A model generated the notes under the pieces. It was not told where the DNA came from and ran no database searches. It worked only from the letters and a program-made list of their open reading frames with translations. This document shows positions 9,284-16,733 of a DNA stretch of 64,000 nucleotides, in pieces; the stretch's first letter is position 1; each line of letters starts with the position of its first letter. The position numbers and the translations under genes were made by a program. Source of the stretch: Pseudomonas shahriarae (GTDB lineage Bacteria; Pseudomonadota; Gammaproteobacteria; Pseudomonadales; Pseudomonadaceae); NCBI RefSeq assembly GCF_014268455.2, contig NZ_CP077085.1:4257001-4321000 (forward strand), in the 5' to 3' direction.

Positions 9284-9646
9284 ATGAAAATGTCACTTCC
9301 TCTATATGACGCACTCACGTCCATAAGTGTGTCAGGAGATAAAGCCACAGCGGTAGTAAATGCTTGGGAGACTGACGTGGAAAAGCTCGCATCCAAAAGT
9401 GATTTATTACAAACAGAAACACACTTGAAAGCCTCGATTTCCGAATTGGGCACCGAGGTCAGAGCAATGATCAAAGAGCAAGGCGCCTTGATCAAAGAAC
9501 AAGGGGCTGAGCTTCGAGCATTGATTTCGGGCTTGGAAGCTCAAAATAAGATAGTACGCTGGCAGTTTGGCGTGCTTTTTGTCTGCATCAGTGTTCCAGC
9601 AATCAAACTGGTATACGACTTTCTGAATAAGGCTTTTTTGGGGTAA
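9284..9646 (+). CDS. Small coiled-coil protein with C-terminal membrane helix (DUF1640-like, 120 aa)
   Basis: ATG 9284 has GCAGGAGACACG just upstream, a clear ribosome binding site. The N-terminus (MKMSLPLYDALTSISVSGDK, then VVNAWETDVEKL) aligns with the protein at 8572. The middle is a coiled coil with a tandem IKEQGALIKEQGAELRALI repeat. The C-terminus (about 93-118) is a hydrophobic helix after RWQFGVLFVCISV. This matches DUF1640/CCDC90-type membrane-tethered coiled-coil proteins. No catalytic residues are visible. Its role is unknown; the pair may form a heteromer. Confidence 0.72.
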   Translation: MKMSLPLYDALTSISVSGDKATAVVNAWETDVEKLASKSDLLQTETHLKASISELGTEVRAMIKEQGALIKEQGAELRALISGLEAQNKIVRWQFGVLFVCISVPAIKLVYDFLNKAFLG

Positions 9647-9745
9647 CTCAAGTATCGCCTACCAGCTATAAGCCTTCGAGCTATGGCCACTAGTTACCAG
9701 ACGTTGGCGTTGTCCACGTCCTGATTCACACCTATTCAGCCCATG

Positions 9746-9807
9746 CGGGGAACACTCCCCGTGCGGGCGACGTGTCTCTCCGTTTTGGGCGTTTTTTGGA
9801 GAGACAC
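9746..9807 (+). promoter_or_regulatory. Leader with two hairpins, the second burying the ribosome binding site
   Basis: Hairpin 1 is CGGGGA (9746-9751), loop ACAC, TCCCCG (9756-9761). Hairpin 2 is a perfect 10-bp stem, GTGTCTCTCC (9772-9781) with GGAGAGACAC (9798-9807), and a 16-base loop. The right arm contains the GGAGAG ribosome binding site and ends on the base before the ATG at 9808. In RNA this would block translation unless melted or bound by something. The arrangement suggests translational control of the next gene. Confidence 0.7.
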
Positions 9808-10446
9808 ATGAAGATCGAAAACCTCACCTCGCTTCAATCCAAGCTGCTTCAGCTGCCAGTCATCTTCTCGCGAGACGCCTGGCACGAAGCGGTTTATCTA
9901 GAGCAACCAGCGAGCCTTGGCGACCTGGGAAACAGATTGGGCGAGACCCTTCAAGCCGCGTACGCGTGCCTTTTGTACAGAACAGAAAAAGTAGACGCGG
10001 TGGAACCGTTCTACGAGTTTGGCCTGTACCGCTTTCTACCAAGCGGTGATCGTGTCGATCGACACTGGTTGGAGATGCGGTTGATCGTGGAGCATATAGC
10101 GGATCAACCGTCCACACTACGTATCGTGCTTCGGCGTGAAAGCTCATCTTTGGATTTGAAGGTACCTGACGTCTTTTTTGAGCCAGGCCTTATGATGATG
10201 ACCAATGGCGTGCACTCACTCATCGAGCAGGGATTGTTGGATGTGCATCCTTATCTCAACCGTCACCTTGTCGGCGACTGGGGAGATTTGTGCGACCAAG
10301 ACAAGCTGAGTAATGAACAGGCGCTTCAGTACGGTGAACGCTTGTTCTCGTCCTACGAGATTGAAGCTGGGCAGGAACGAAAGCTCTGGATCATCACGGA
10401 GAGGGATAGAAGCGTCACCACCGTGCTTCTCCCCTCCGAGTATTGA
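9808..10446 (+). CDS. Plasmid/ICE-type hypothetical protein (212 aa)
   Basis: ATG 9808 follows GGAGAG by 5 bases; an upstream in-frame extension to 9772 would place the hairpin inside the gene and is less likely. The N-terminal two thirds (MKIENLTSLQSKLLQLPVIFSRDAW...) are unfamiliar. The C-terminal ~65 residues (HPYLNRHLVGDWGDLCDQDK, then ERKLWIITERDR and a final TTVLLPSEY) resemble the tail of a conserved plasmid/ICE accessory protein family: G-D-W/F-G-D, several acidic residues, and W/V-I-T-E-x-D-R before a TTV-x-L-P segment. No enzyme motif is seen. The leader hairpins point to translational control. A weak 7-bp hairpin (10478-10497) lies just downstream. Confidence 0.7.
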   Translation: MKIENLTSLQSKLLQLPVIFSRDAWHEAVYLEQPASLGDLGNRLGETLQAAYACLLYRTEKVDAVEPFYEFGLYRFLPSGDRVDRHWLEMRLIVEHIADQPSTLRIVLRRESSSLDLKVPDVFFEPGLMMMTNGVHSLIEQGLLDVHPYLNRHLVGDWGDLCDQDKLSNEQALQYGERLFSSYEIEAGQERKLWIITERDRSVTTVLLPSEY

Positions 10447-10477
10447 TTCATCACATTGCCGCGCTCATCACCCATCT

Positions 10478-10497
10478 ACGCGCCCTTAAAGGCGCGT
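10478..10497 (+). terminator. Possible terminator hairpin after the 9808 gene
   Basis: Stem ACGCGCC (10478-10484) with GGCGCGT (10491-10497), loop CTTAAA. Only a short interrupted T stretch (CTTTTCC) follows, so this is a weak call. It may act between the convergent genes at 9808 and 10644. Confidence 0.4.
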
Positions 10498-10643
10498 GGA
10501 GGGCTTTTCCGGACTGCCTTTGTACTTCATCCGCAAGGGTCAGAAAATTATCGTTGGATAAGCTTCCACAACAGCAAGTTCGTCTAGAGCTCATAATCGC
10601 GTTCCTGGCTGTGCAAGACCGAATGTCCTCGCAGGGTGTGTAA

Positions 10644-12542
10644 TCATCGGTCACTGAGCAAAAACCAGGGCACTCGATTCGGGAAAATCAGTGATGCGCA
10701 GATAGCGCCGATCCGAGTTGTTGGGTCTCGAAGCGACAGGTCATTATCCATGTGCGGTTTGCACACCTCTACCCAACGCTGAACAACATCTGCCACCGTC
10801 CAAACTTTGTGGCCGATCTGGAACACATGGTTTATGCCATTAGAAACGAGTGGTTGGCTGAACTCCAGGTAACTTTGCGGGATGAAAATGTTGAGGTGAG
10901 CGTGATCGAGACTCGCCAGGTTGTAATCCAACTCCTCCTCCAACGAGTGTCGCCCACTGATAAGCAGGACAAGGGCCAGCGTTTCAGAGGGTGAGTTGCT
11001 CAAGGAGCTCAAGGCAACTGAATCCTTGTCTGCGCGTGCCTTGATATACGCGTACACATCCTCTGCCGGCAGCAAGGGCCGGGCAAGCCGCCCCTCATGC
11101 TCAACAAGCGCATTGATCAACGTGCTGACGACTAATTCACCAAGGCCATTGAGGTCATCGGTTTTGATGGCTGTAAGGAAAGCTGCCCAGTACGGTGCTT
11201 CGTCTTCGCTCATACCAGCACACGTGCTTGCGTAGTGTTCCAGCAGAAGGACGCTCAGGTGCTCCAGTGTTTCTCTGAGTGGGGCGTCACTGATGCCGAG
11301 CTCCCGAGCCAGATGCACCGCTGCGCCGGCCCAACCCAAAATCCGCGATATGCGCTGCGGGAGGTAGAACAGGTCGGGAATGCCATGACGGCACAACGAG
11401 CCGGGATTCTCACGAAGTCCATTAACGATATCGCAAAGCAGGTGCTCAACCTCTCTTACGATCTCGTGGGAAAGCCCCCCCATGCAGTCACGTGAGGTGC
11501 TGTCCTTTTGGGAGGACTGAAGAAGCAGAGCTACGCAGGTCGCGCTCAGCTCTACCCGTGAGAAACTATTGGCATGAAGCCCTGTGCTCTTCTCCAGTGA
11601 TTGCCAGATCCCGCCAATGAACGCCCCGACTGAGTTGGGTATGTGGATCAGGCGATCAACGAACTTGGTGAGGACAGGAAAAAGCTTGTCCGGAGTAAGC
11701 TCGCGCTCCGGCGCGAACATGAGCGTGTAGAGCTCGGCGGAATGACTGCTGATGGCTTGTCCAGCTGGAGATGTGGGTAAGATCCCAGTGAGCCCCAGCA
11801 ACGAGGATGTTGGGCTGTCGGAAGCATGCGGATTGCCAAACAGCGGCATGTGACCGTATAGGTTTACGCCCCATACGGATGGCATTTGCCCCCCCTGAGT
11901 CTGCTCTGCCACATACTGTGCAGCGGGTCGGCCTATATCCACCAGATCGAGCATCCTGGCCCGCGAACCCGTGTCGATCTTTCCATCTAGGACCTTTAGC
12001 AACGCGAGGGTTCCATAACCACCACCACTGGTCTCGCCGGCGTACTGGTCTGCCGCAGACGACACAAAAAATGAGACGCCGAATGTCTTGGCCTTACCGA
12101 TCACTTCAGGCTTCAGCAGGATGCCCAGATTAGAAACCATACCGCCGGCGTTGCAGGCATCGATGATGACATTACAGTGCGCAGCTTTGAGCTCGTTGAA
12201 GTATTCGAACAAACGACTGAGGGCAAAGCCAGTGGTTGAAAGGCGATCAACTCGGGTGTCGCTCAGGCACAGGAAATAACTGTCATTGGCTTCTCCGCCA
12301 TGGCCCGCAAAGAAGAGCGTAAAACTCTCGATTTCATCGTACCGGTCTTGGATATCAAGCAGCGTCGCGTCCAGTTGATCCCGGGCCGGAGAGTTAAGCA
12401 GATAGGCATCCGCTGGCTGGATACTGCTCAAAGGCCCAGTGGAAAGCGCGGTATGGATAGAGAGCGCGTCGCGCTCGGCCCCAGACAGCTTATTGAGGGA
12501 CTGATAATCGTCGCAACCAATGCACAACAAAACCTTGGTCAT
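10644..12542 (-). CDS. Caspase-like (C14 clan CD) protease (632 aa)
   Basis: The N-terminal ~220 residues are a caspase-fold domain. The first strand is VLLCIGCDDY. The catalytic His lies in FFAGHG (His81) and the catalytic Cys in IIDACNAGG (Cys130), the standard H-G / D-A-C-x-x-G-G dyad of bacterial metacaspase-like proteases. The remaining ~400 residues are helical with no recognised domain and may sense a trigger or bind the partner. ATG 12542 overlaps the stop of the upstream gene (TGATG), so the two are translationally coupled. Bacterial caspase-like proteases are known from anti-phage systems in which cutting a partner causes cell death or arrest (for example bacterial gasdermin systems). 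The partner here does not look like a gasdermin, and no Gly-rich repeats or TPRs are evident in the C-terminal region. Confidence 0.85.
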   Translation of the reverse strand: MTKVLLCIGCDDYQSLNKLSGAERDALSIHTALSTGPLSSIQPADAYLLNSPARDQLDATLLDIQDRYDEIESFTLFFAGHGGEANDSYFLCLSDTRVDRLSTTGFALSRLFEYFNELKAAHCNVIIDACNAGGMVSNLGILLKPEVIGKAKTFGVSFFVSSAADQYAGETSGGGYGTLALLKVLDGKIDTGSRARMLDLVDIGRPAAQYVAEQTQGGQMPSVWGVNLYGHMPLFGNPHASDSPTSSLLGLTGILPTSPAGQAISSHSAELYTLMFAPERELTPDKLFPVLTKFVDRLIHIPNSVGAFIGGIWQSLEKSTGLHANSFSRVELSATCVALLLQSSQKDSTSRDCMGGLSHEIVREVEHLLCDIVNGLRENPGSLCRHGIPDLFYLPQRISRILGWAGAAVHLARELGISDAPLRETLEHLSVLLLEHYASTCAGMSEDEAPYWAAFLTAIKTDDLNGLGELVVSTLINALVEHEGRLARPLLPAEDVYAYIKARADKDSVALSSLSNSPSETLALVLLISGRHSLEEELDYNLASLDHAHLNIFIPQSYLEFSQPLVSNGINHVFQIGHKVWTVADVVQRWVEVCKPHMDNDLSLRDPTTRIGAICASLIFPNRVPWFLLSDR

Positions 12543-13162
12543 CACTGCTTCCTGCTACGAAATTTGGTTTTGCGCGCGGCTTCCTCTGCCAACGCCTGGG
12601 CGATTTTGAGCTTCTTGACCTCCCCTACCCTCGCCAGCAGTGCGGGTTCTTGGAGCGAAGGGTCAGAGTGTAGGCGTTTCGCGAGGCTGGGGTGCATGCG
12701 AAACTCTGGAAGCGATACTTGACCATCCCGACCCACCAAATATTCGACTTGCTCGATGGCTTTGAGCATCTGCTCGCCCAAGCTCCCTGTGGAGCCATCA
12801 ATGACGTTGCCGCTCTCTTCGCACGTATCGGAAATCATCTGGTAAAACGCTTTGGTAAAGCTATCCGCCATGCTGTTGGAAATTTCATCGACTGTGCGCT
12901 CAATGACGTCGAGCCGGCCTTCCATGATGTCCTCGAAGCGCAACCTTGTTTCGTGCTCGATCGTCTGCATCTGGTCGACACGGTCAGGGGCGTAGCTGTG
13001 ATGTGACTGCCACGATCCTCCGTGGCTGAAGCGCTGGACTTCATCGCTGCCACCCACTTGTCGGCGCGCTTGATCGAGCCTCTCCCCCGTAGCTTTCATG
13101 AACGCTTTCATGACGACCTCCGCCTGCGCATCAAACGGGAAAGGATGGGTTTTATCCCTCAT
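12542..13162 (-). CDS. Partner protein of the caspase-like protease (206 aa, unknown family)
   Basis: The start has AAGGAGTGAGAC upstream, a strong ribosome binding site. The protein is soluble and mostly helical: an N-terminal helical segment (AEVVMKAFMKATGERLDQA), a His/Ser-rich linker (residues ~45-60), a long amphipathic region (RLRFEDIMEGRLDVIERTVDEI) and a basic C-terminus (ARKTKFRSRKQ). There is no membrane segment, signal peptide or enzyme motif. It is the first gene of a two-gene operon, with its stop overlapping the start of the caspase gene. By analogy with other protease-effector pairs it could be the substrate, inhibitor or activator of the protease. I do not recognise the family. 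Confidence 0.72.
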   Translation of the reverse strand: MRDKTHPFPFDAQAEVVMKAFMKATGERLDQARRQVGGSDEVQRFSHGGSWQSHHSYAPDRVDQMQTIEHETRLRFEDIMEGRLDVIERTVDEISNSMADSFTKAFYQMISDTCEESGNVIDGSTGSLGEQMLKAIEQVEYLVGRDGQVSLPEFRMHPSLAKRLHSDPSLQEPALLARVGEVKKLKIAQALAEEAARKTKFRSRKQ

Positions 13163-13886
13163 GTCTCACTCCTTGTTAATCAAGCTCGGCCCGGCCGGCC
13201 AAACCGCGTCGCTGCCAGAACCATGCGGCTGCTTCTGCCTCATGACGTGCGTGATTAACAAACACGCTGGCGGCACAAGCTCCTGCAATTGCTTCGGTAA
13301 CAGATGGCGATTGTATGGCATGTTAGCTGACTTCAAATGCGAGTCTATTGCACATGATGTGAGTAAACGTGAACAGGCCCACTTCCCTAAGGATTTCCGA
13401 GCCTCACAATTGAGGCTATTAGGAGGGGCCATGAGCAACCAGCTCAGAAGACAAACCACACTGCTCAATTCTGAGCCTGCCAGGGACTACCCGATTTTCA
13501 ACCAGATCCCAAAGCATGATTTTTCGAAAATCAGCATCCATACCCTCTGAACTGGGACCGTCAGAGTTCGGGGAGACGAGGCTAAGGACGGCGGGGAAAA
13601 CTAGGTCTATGAACATCAATCGATGAACAATCGCGCTAACTTCGAGTACATTGAGTCAGCAATTTCGGGCCCGTGAGCTACTTATGAACATCAGACATCG
13701 CCCATAAGTTAAACCGTGCCGAAGCCATCATTGCCCGTCTAGAACTGACGTTGAGTCATTGGATACCGCACTGGCAAAAACCGGAAAAGAAATATCAGTA
13801 ATCGCCAGTGAAGCCCGCCCAATAGCCTGCGCAAGGCATTTACCTATGACACGGGCCGTGGATATCGAACCTCTATCCTGCAGATA
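13163..13886. other. 724-bp region with no convincing gene; one small ORF candidate
   Basis: This lies between the divergent start of the caspase operon and the 3' end of the OGG-like gene. It contains a short hairpin GCCTCA-CAAT-TGAGGC (13401-13416) followed by AGGAGGGGCC and a 39-codon frame at 13431-13550. Near 13520 there is an A/T-rich inverted repeat (TGATTTT/AAAATCA). The remainder shows only short unsupported frames. Confidence 0.4.
13431..13550 (+). CDS. Possible 39-residue small protein
   Basis: The ATG follows an AGGAGGGG ribosome binding site at good spacing, and a hairpin lies 14 bases upstream of the ATG. The product (MSNQLRRQTTLLNSE..., ending in KISIHTL) is polar with no known motif. 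The frame is open further upstream, but nothing there has a ribosome binding site. It could equally be chance. Confidence 0.2.
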   Translation: MSNQLRRQTTLLNSEPARDYPIFNQIPKHDFSKISIHTL

Positions 13887-14651
13887 TCAATAAAATGGCG
13901 GGGCCTGAGTAGTCCAGGAAGTCATGATATGTCCTCGCCATGGGTGAGGAGACGTGCCACCAGAGCTGAATAGCATTTCCTCCGCCCTTTCCGGAGTGAT
14001 GCCTAGCCTCACGCCAACGTCTTCAACGAGAAGACAGAAGTCTTCATAGTCAACACTCGTCACTCGGTCGATCACTCTCACTCTCAGGTGAACAGGGTTA
14101 GAAGCCGCTTTAGCTTTTGTTCCATAGTCAATTGCTACGGCAGGCCACGCGCATTGTCCGGTCAACATATGGACACTGCGTGCGGTCCATTGGTCGAGGA
14201 TGTATCCATTCGCTTTGGGGTCGGCAAAGAAGATTATTTTTGTAAAGTAAGCGGGCCCCATTGAAGGCAACTGCCCAGCAGCTCGCAGAGCCGAGAACTC
14301 AGCAAATGCACTGCGTCGTGTGTGAACTCCATTTCGGACCTCCTCACAGAGGGGAAGCCAGAATGCCTTGGCCGTCCAGAAGTCACGACCATGATGGGCT
14401 TTCATGCCTCCCCACGCCATCGTAGCGAGGACACAGACTTCAGTACTGACTACGTTAGATGGACTTCGCCATAGGGCTCTTAACGAAGCCCTAGAGGGAG
14501 CGGCCATGGGAAGTCCCGCAAGTGATTGCAGCGAGGCATCAATGTGACCAGCCCACCGATGGGGACTCTTTCCTGGCCAAACAGCCAACGGTGTCGCTTG
14601 ATAAGCGGTGAAAACAGAAAGCTCGGAGGCTTTGAGTGGCGGTGGGGGCAT
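13887..14651 (-). CDS. OGG-fold (8-oxoguanine glycosylase-like) protein (254 aa)
   Basis: The region GPAYFTKIIFF (residues ~132-142) followed by GYILDQWTARSV (~149-160) resembles the helix-hairpin-helix Lys and the downstream Asp of OGG-type DNA glycosylases. Lys138 and Asp153 are the candidate catalytic pair, with spacing a little shorter than in OGG1. Upstream, WGGMKAHHGRDFW may belong to the helical domain. Such OGG-fold proteins occur as accessory-region genes with unclear roles, possibly acting on modified or damaged bases. The ribosome binding site is weak, so the true start could be slightly downstream. It is separated by only 90 bases from the exported nuclease gene and read in the same direction. 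Confidence 0.55.
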   Translation of the reverse strand: MPPPPLKASELSVFTAYQATPLAVWPGKSPHRWAGHIDASLQSLAGLPMAAPSRASLRALWRSPSNVVSTEVCVLATMAWGGMKAHHGRDFWTAKAFWLPLCEEVRNGVHTRRSAFAEFSALRAAGQLPSMGPAYFTKIIFFADPKANGYILDQWTARSVHMLTGQCAWPAVAIDYGTKAKAASNPVHLRVRVIDRVTSVDYEDFCLLVEDVGVRLGITPERAEEMLFSSGGTSPHPWRGHIMTSWTTQAPPFY

Positions 14652-14741
14652 TGATCAACGATTCCATGTTCTGGTTTTAGCTCCGATTGTAAACGAGGAA
14701 TAGATTAGTCAGTGGCCGGATTGAGGCTGCCTCGTAAGCCG

Positions 14742-15584
14742 CTAACACCCAATGCGACCTGCCAACTGCCCCTGTCTCGACTTCAAAGTGTTCTGGACAG
14801 GAAGCGGTAGATCACCCCAGAACGTGAGCCCCGATCGCTCCTCGATCTGATCGACAGTCACCTGGTAAGAGCAGAAGTTCGCGTTGCGTGGGGTCTCTTG
14901 ATTCATCACGAAGGAGGCATAGAGCCCGTTTTCTGGTGAAGGCCCTATGAAGATTATTTTCCAATATCCACTCGGGATGGTGTGGACCTTGTTCGTCCCT
15001 GGGAGCGTACCTACAAAATGTTCATAGAGCGGGCCGGTGGAGACATACACTTCGTCGTTTGCTGGATCCTTGCTTAGATTCCTCTCCTGATCCTCAAGGC
15101 GAGCCCAGGGCCCCTGGTTGAGCTCGGACTTCTGTGGAGTGATGTTCGAGAGGTAGTTGAGGGTATGCCAGTCAGGAACGCCCCCCATCGAGGCAAGATT
15201 AGTCTGATGACCGCGGTCGATCTTCAGCGCAACGTTTGCGCCGTTGTAGTCCACAGGATCAAGCGTCTCTCCCACCGGGACATCTGGGTCTGTCTTCCAG
15301 TTTCTAGGGCGTCCACTAGCTGGCGACTCTTTCGTGATTTTGTACGACACCCAGTTTGCAAACTTGGTCGATCCATTGTTGTTCAGCGTGTAAGCCTGGC
15401 GATTCAGCGTCAAGGGACTACCCCCGGATGGACAACCCACCGAGCAGTTATCGAACAGAAGTCCTTCCCCTGACTGGGTGTGCAACGCGTTTGCACGCTC
15501 CTGCGTTCTATCGGGCGTAGTACAGGCCGCAATGAGGGGAAGCATCAAAAGCGCCAGATGTTTGAGTTTTATACATCCTTGCAT
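14742..15584 (-). CDS. Exported DNA/RNA non-specific endonuclease, lipoprotein (280 aa)
   Basis: ATG 15584 has AAGGAGT upstream; the in-frame ATGs further upstream lack this. The N-terminus is a lipoprotein signal (KLKHLALLMLPLIAAC, lipobox Cys21), placing it on the periplasmic side of a membrane. The nuclease domain has the DRGH motif (residues 123-126) of the NUC1/Serratia nuclease family, followed by the Asn-containing block NITPQ...LNQGPWARLE (147-164) that binds the catalytic metal. Members cut DNA and RNA without sequence preference. Two Cys (47, 51) near the N-terminus and one close to the C-terminus may form disulfides. A periplasmic nuclease could degrade incoming DNA or serve in nutrient use; which applies is not visible. 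Confidence 0.88.
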   Translation of the reverse strand: MQGCIKLKHLALLMLPLIAACTTPDRTQERANALHTQSGEGLLFDNCSVGCPSGGSPLTLNRQAYTLNNNGSTKFANWVSYKITKESPASGRPRNWKTDPDVPVGETLDPVDYNGANVALKIDRGHQTNLASMGGVPDWHTLNYLSNITPQKSELNQGPWARLEDQERNLSKDPANDEVYVSTGPLYEHFVGTLPGTNKVHTIPSGYWKIIFIGPSPENGLYASFVMNQETPRNANFCSYQVTVDQIEERSGLTFWGDLPLPVQNTLKSRQGQLAGRIGC

Positions 15585-15844
15585 GGTGTAACTCCTTGGG
15601 GTTAAAGCTGAGCCCATGAGTGGTAACTCGGAAAACTTCAGTTCCATCGAGTTCGATTATGTTGGCCCTCCCGCGTAATCCTTAGCGCGTACCACCGTGA
15701 CCCGCCTTGTATGTGCGCCGAAATCCATCACTCCTCCCCCTGGTGCGCTGCTTCACCATGGTGGCTTTTGTATCGGCAGCTACGCGTGCTACCAAAATGT
15801 TCTCATCGACTAAAGGCAAATTGCTATTACTGTCGAACTTATTA

Positions 15845-15867
15845 AGATATGGCCCTTTGCCATATCT
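15845..15867. promoter_or_regulatory. Perfect 8-bp inverted repeat upstream of the membrane-active pair
   Basis: AGATATGG (15845-15852), loop CCCTTTG, CCATATCT (15860-15867). It lies 17 bases before the ATG at 15885, immediately before the ribosome binding site AAGGAAG. It could be an operator or an RNA hairpin in the leader. Confidence 0.45.
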
Positions 15868-15884
15868 GATAAGGAAGTCGCTGC

Positions 15885-16733
15885 ATGTTCAACGGCGATC
15901 TGAAAAAACACGCACTGGAGCAACTCGACAAGGCCCGCAACCGCTACCAACTAGTAGCCGCCGATGTGGAAAAGGGTTGTACAGAGCTGCACGGTGTACG
16001 TCACCAAGCCAGTACTGACTTGATGGCCACGGTTGAGTCATTCGTCAGCCGACTAGCCAACTCACCGAAAGAATTCGATAAATCCTACGGCACCTTCAAG
16101 GCAGAGACCCAGTCGTTTTGCGGCCTCGTGAAAAAGCTCAACTTTGAAGCGGCTAGTGTCGAGTTCACCGCCGGCTCTTCGGCCGCCGCTGGCGTAGCTG
16201 CCGGGGTAGGTACCGCCGCTTTCGCACCAACTGCTGCAATGGCTGTTGCGACGACCTTCGGCACTGCGTCCACTGGCGCGGCAATTTCAGGTCTTTCCGG
16301 TGCGGCGGCTACAAACGCTGCACTCGCTTGGCTAGGCGGTGGCGCATTGGCGGCAGGAGGTGGAGGTATGACTGGCGGTTCGGCTCTGCTGGCCCTCGCC
16401 GGGCCTATTGGTTGGGGTATTGGCGGGGCTGCCATCATTGGCGGCGGACTGTACGCTCGTAGCAAAAACAAGAAGCTGGCCGAGGAAGCACAAGCCCATC
16501 GTTCAGAGATTGAAGCTTCTACCCGGACATTGGGCGTCGCCAAGGACTGGGTCACCCGGATGGTCGGCTCCACTCGACAACACGTCCAAGGCATGAGCGA
16601 GCTCCTGGGGGTGCTGATCCGCACTGCGCCAAGGGACTACCAGCAGTTCAATGGGGGGCAAAAAGAAATGCTCGGCGCTCTCATCAACCACATGAACTCG
16701 CTGGCAAAACTGCTGAACAAGGCACCTGAGTAA
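15885..16733 (+). CDS. Gly/Ala-rich membrane-active protein, first of a pair (282 aa)
   Basis: ATG 15885 has AAGGAAG upstream. Residues 1-90 are a helical, charged domain. Residues ~94-190 are an uninterrupted Gly/Ala/Ser-rich hydrophobic stretch (for example AAAGVAAGVGTAAF, AGPIGWGIGGAAIIGGG) like the membrane-inserting hairpins of pore-forming toxins and glycine-zipper proteins. The C-terminus (~195-282) is again helical and charged. There is no signal peptide. The stop overlaps the next start by one base (TAATG), so the two proteins are made together. I do not recognise a named family; a pore-forming or membrane-disrupting effector is an inference from composition. Confidence 0.72.
   Translation: MFNGDLKKHALEQLDKARNRYQLVAADVEKGCTELHGVRHQASTDLMATVESFVSRLANSPKEFDKSYGTFKAETQSFCGLVKKLNFEAASVEFTAGSSAAAGVAAGVGTAAFAPTAAMAVATTFGTASTGAAISGLSGAAATNAALAWLGGGALAAGGGGMTGGSALLALAGPIGWGIGGAAIIGGGLYARSKNKKLAEEAQAHRSEIEASTRTLGVAKDWVTRMVGSTRQHVQGMSELLGVLIRTAPRDYQQFNGGQKEMLGALINHMNSLAKLLNKAPE

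Noticed and set aside
12542..13162. Gasdermin as partner of the caspase-like protease
   Set aside because: The partner lacks hydrophobic, membrane-inserting segments and has a basic, soluble C-terminus.
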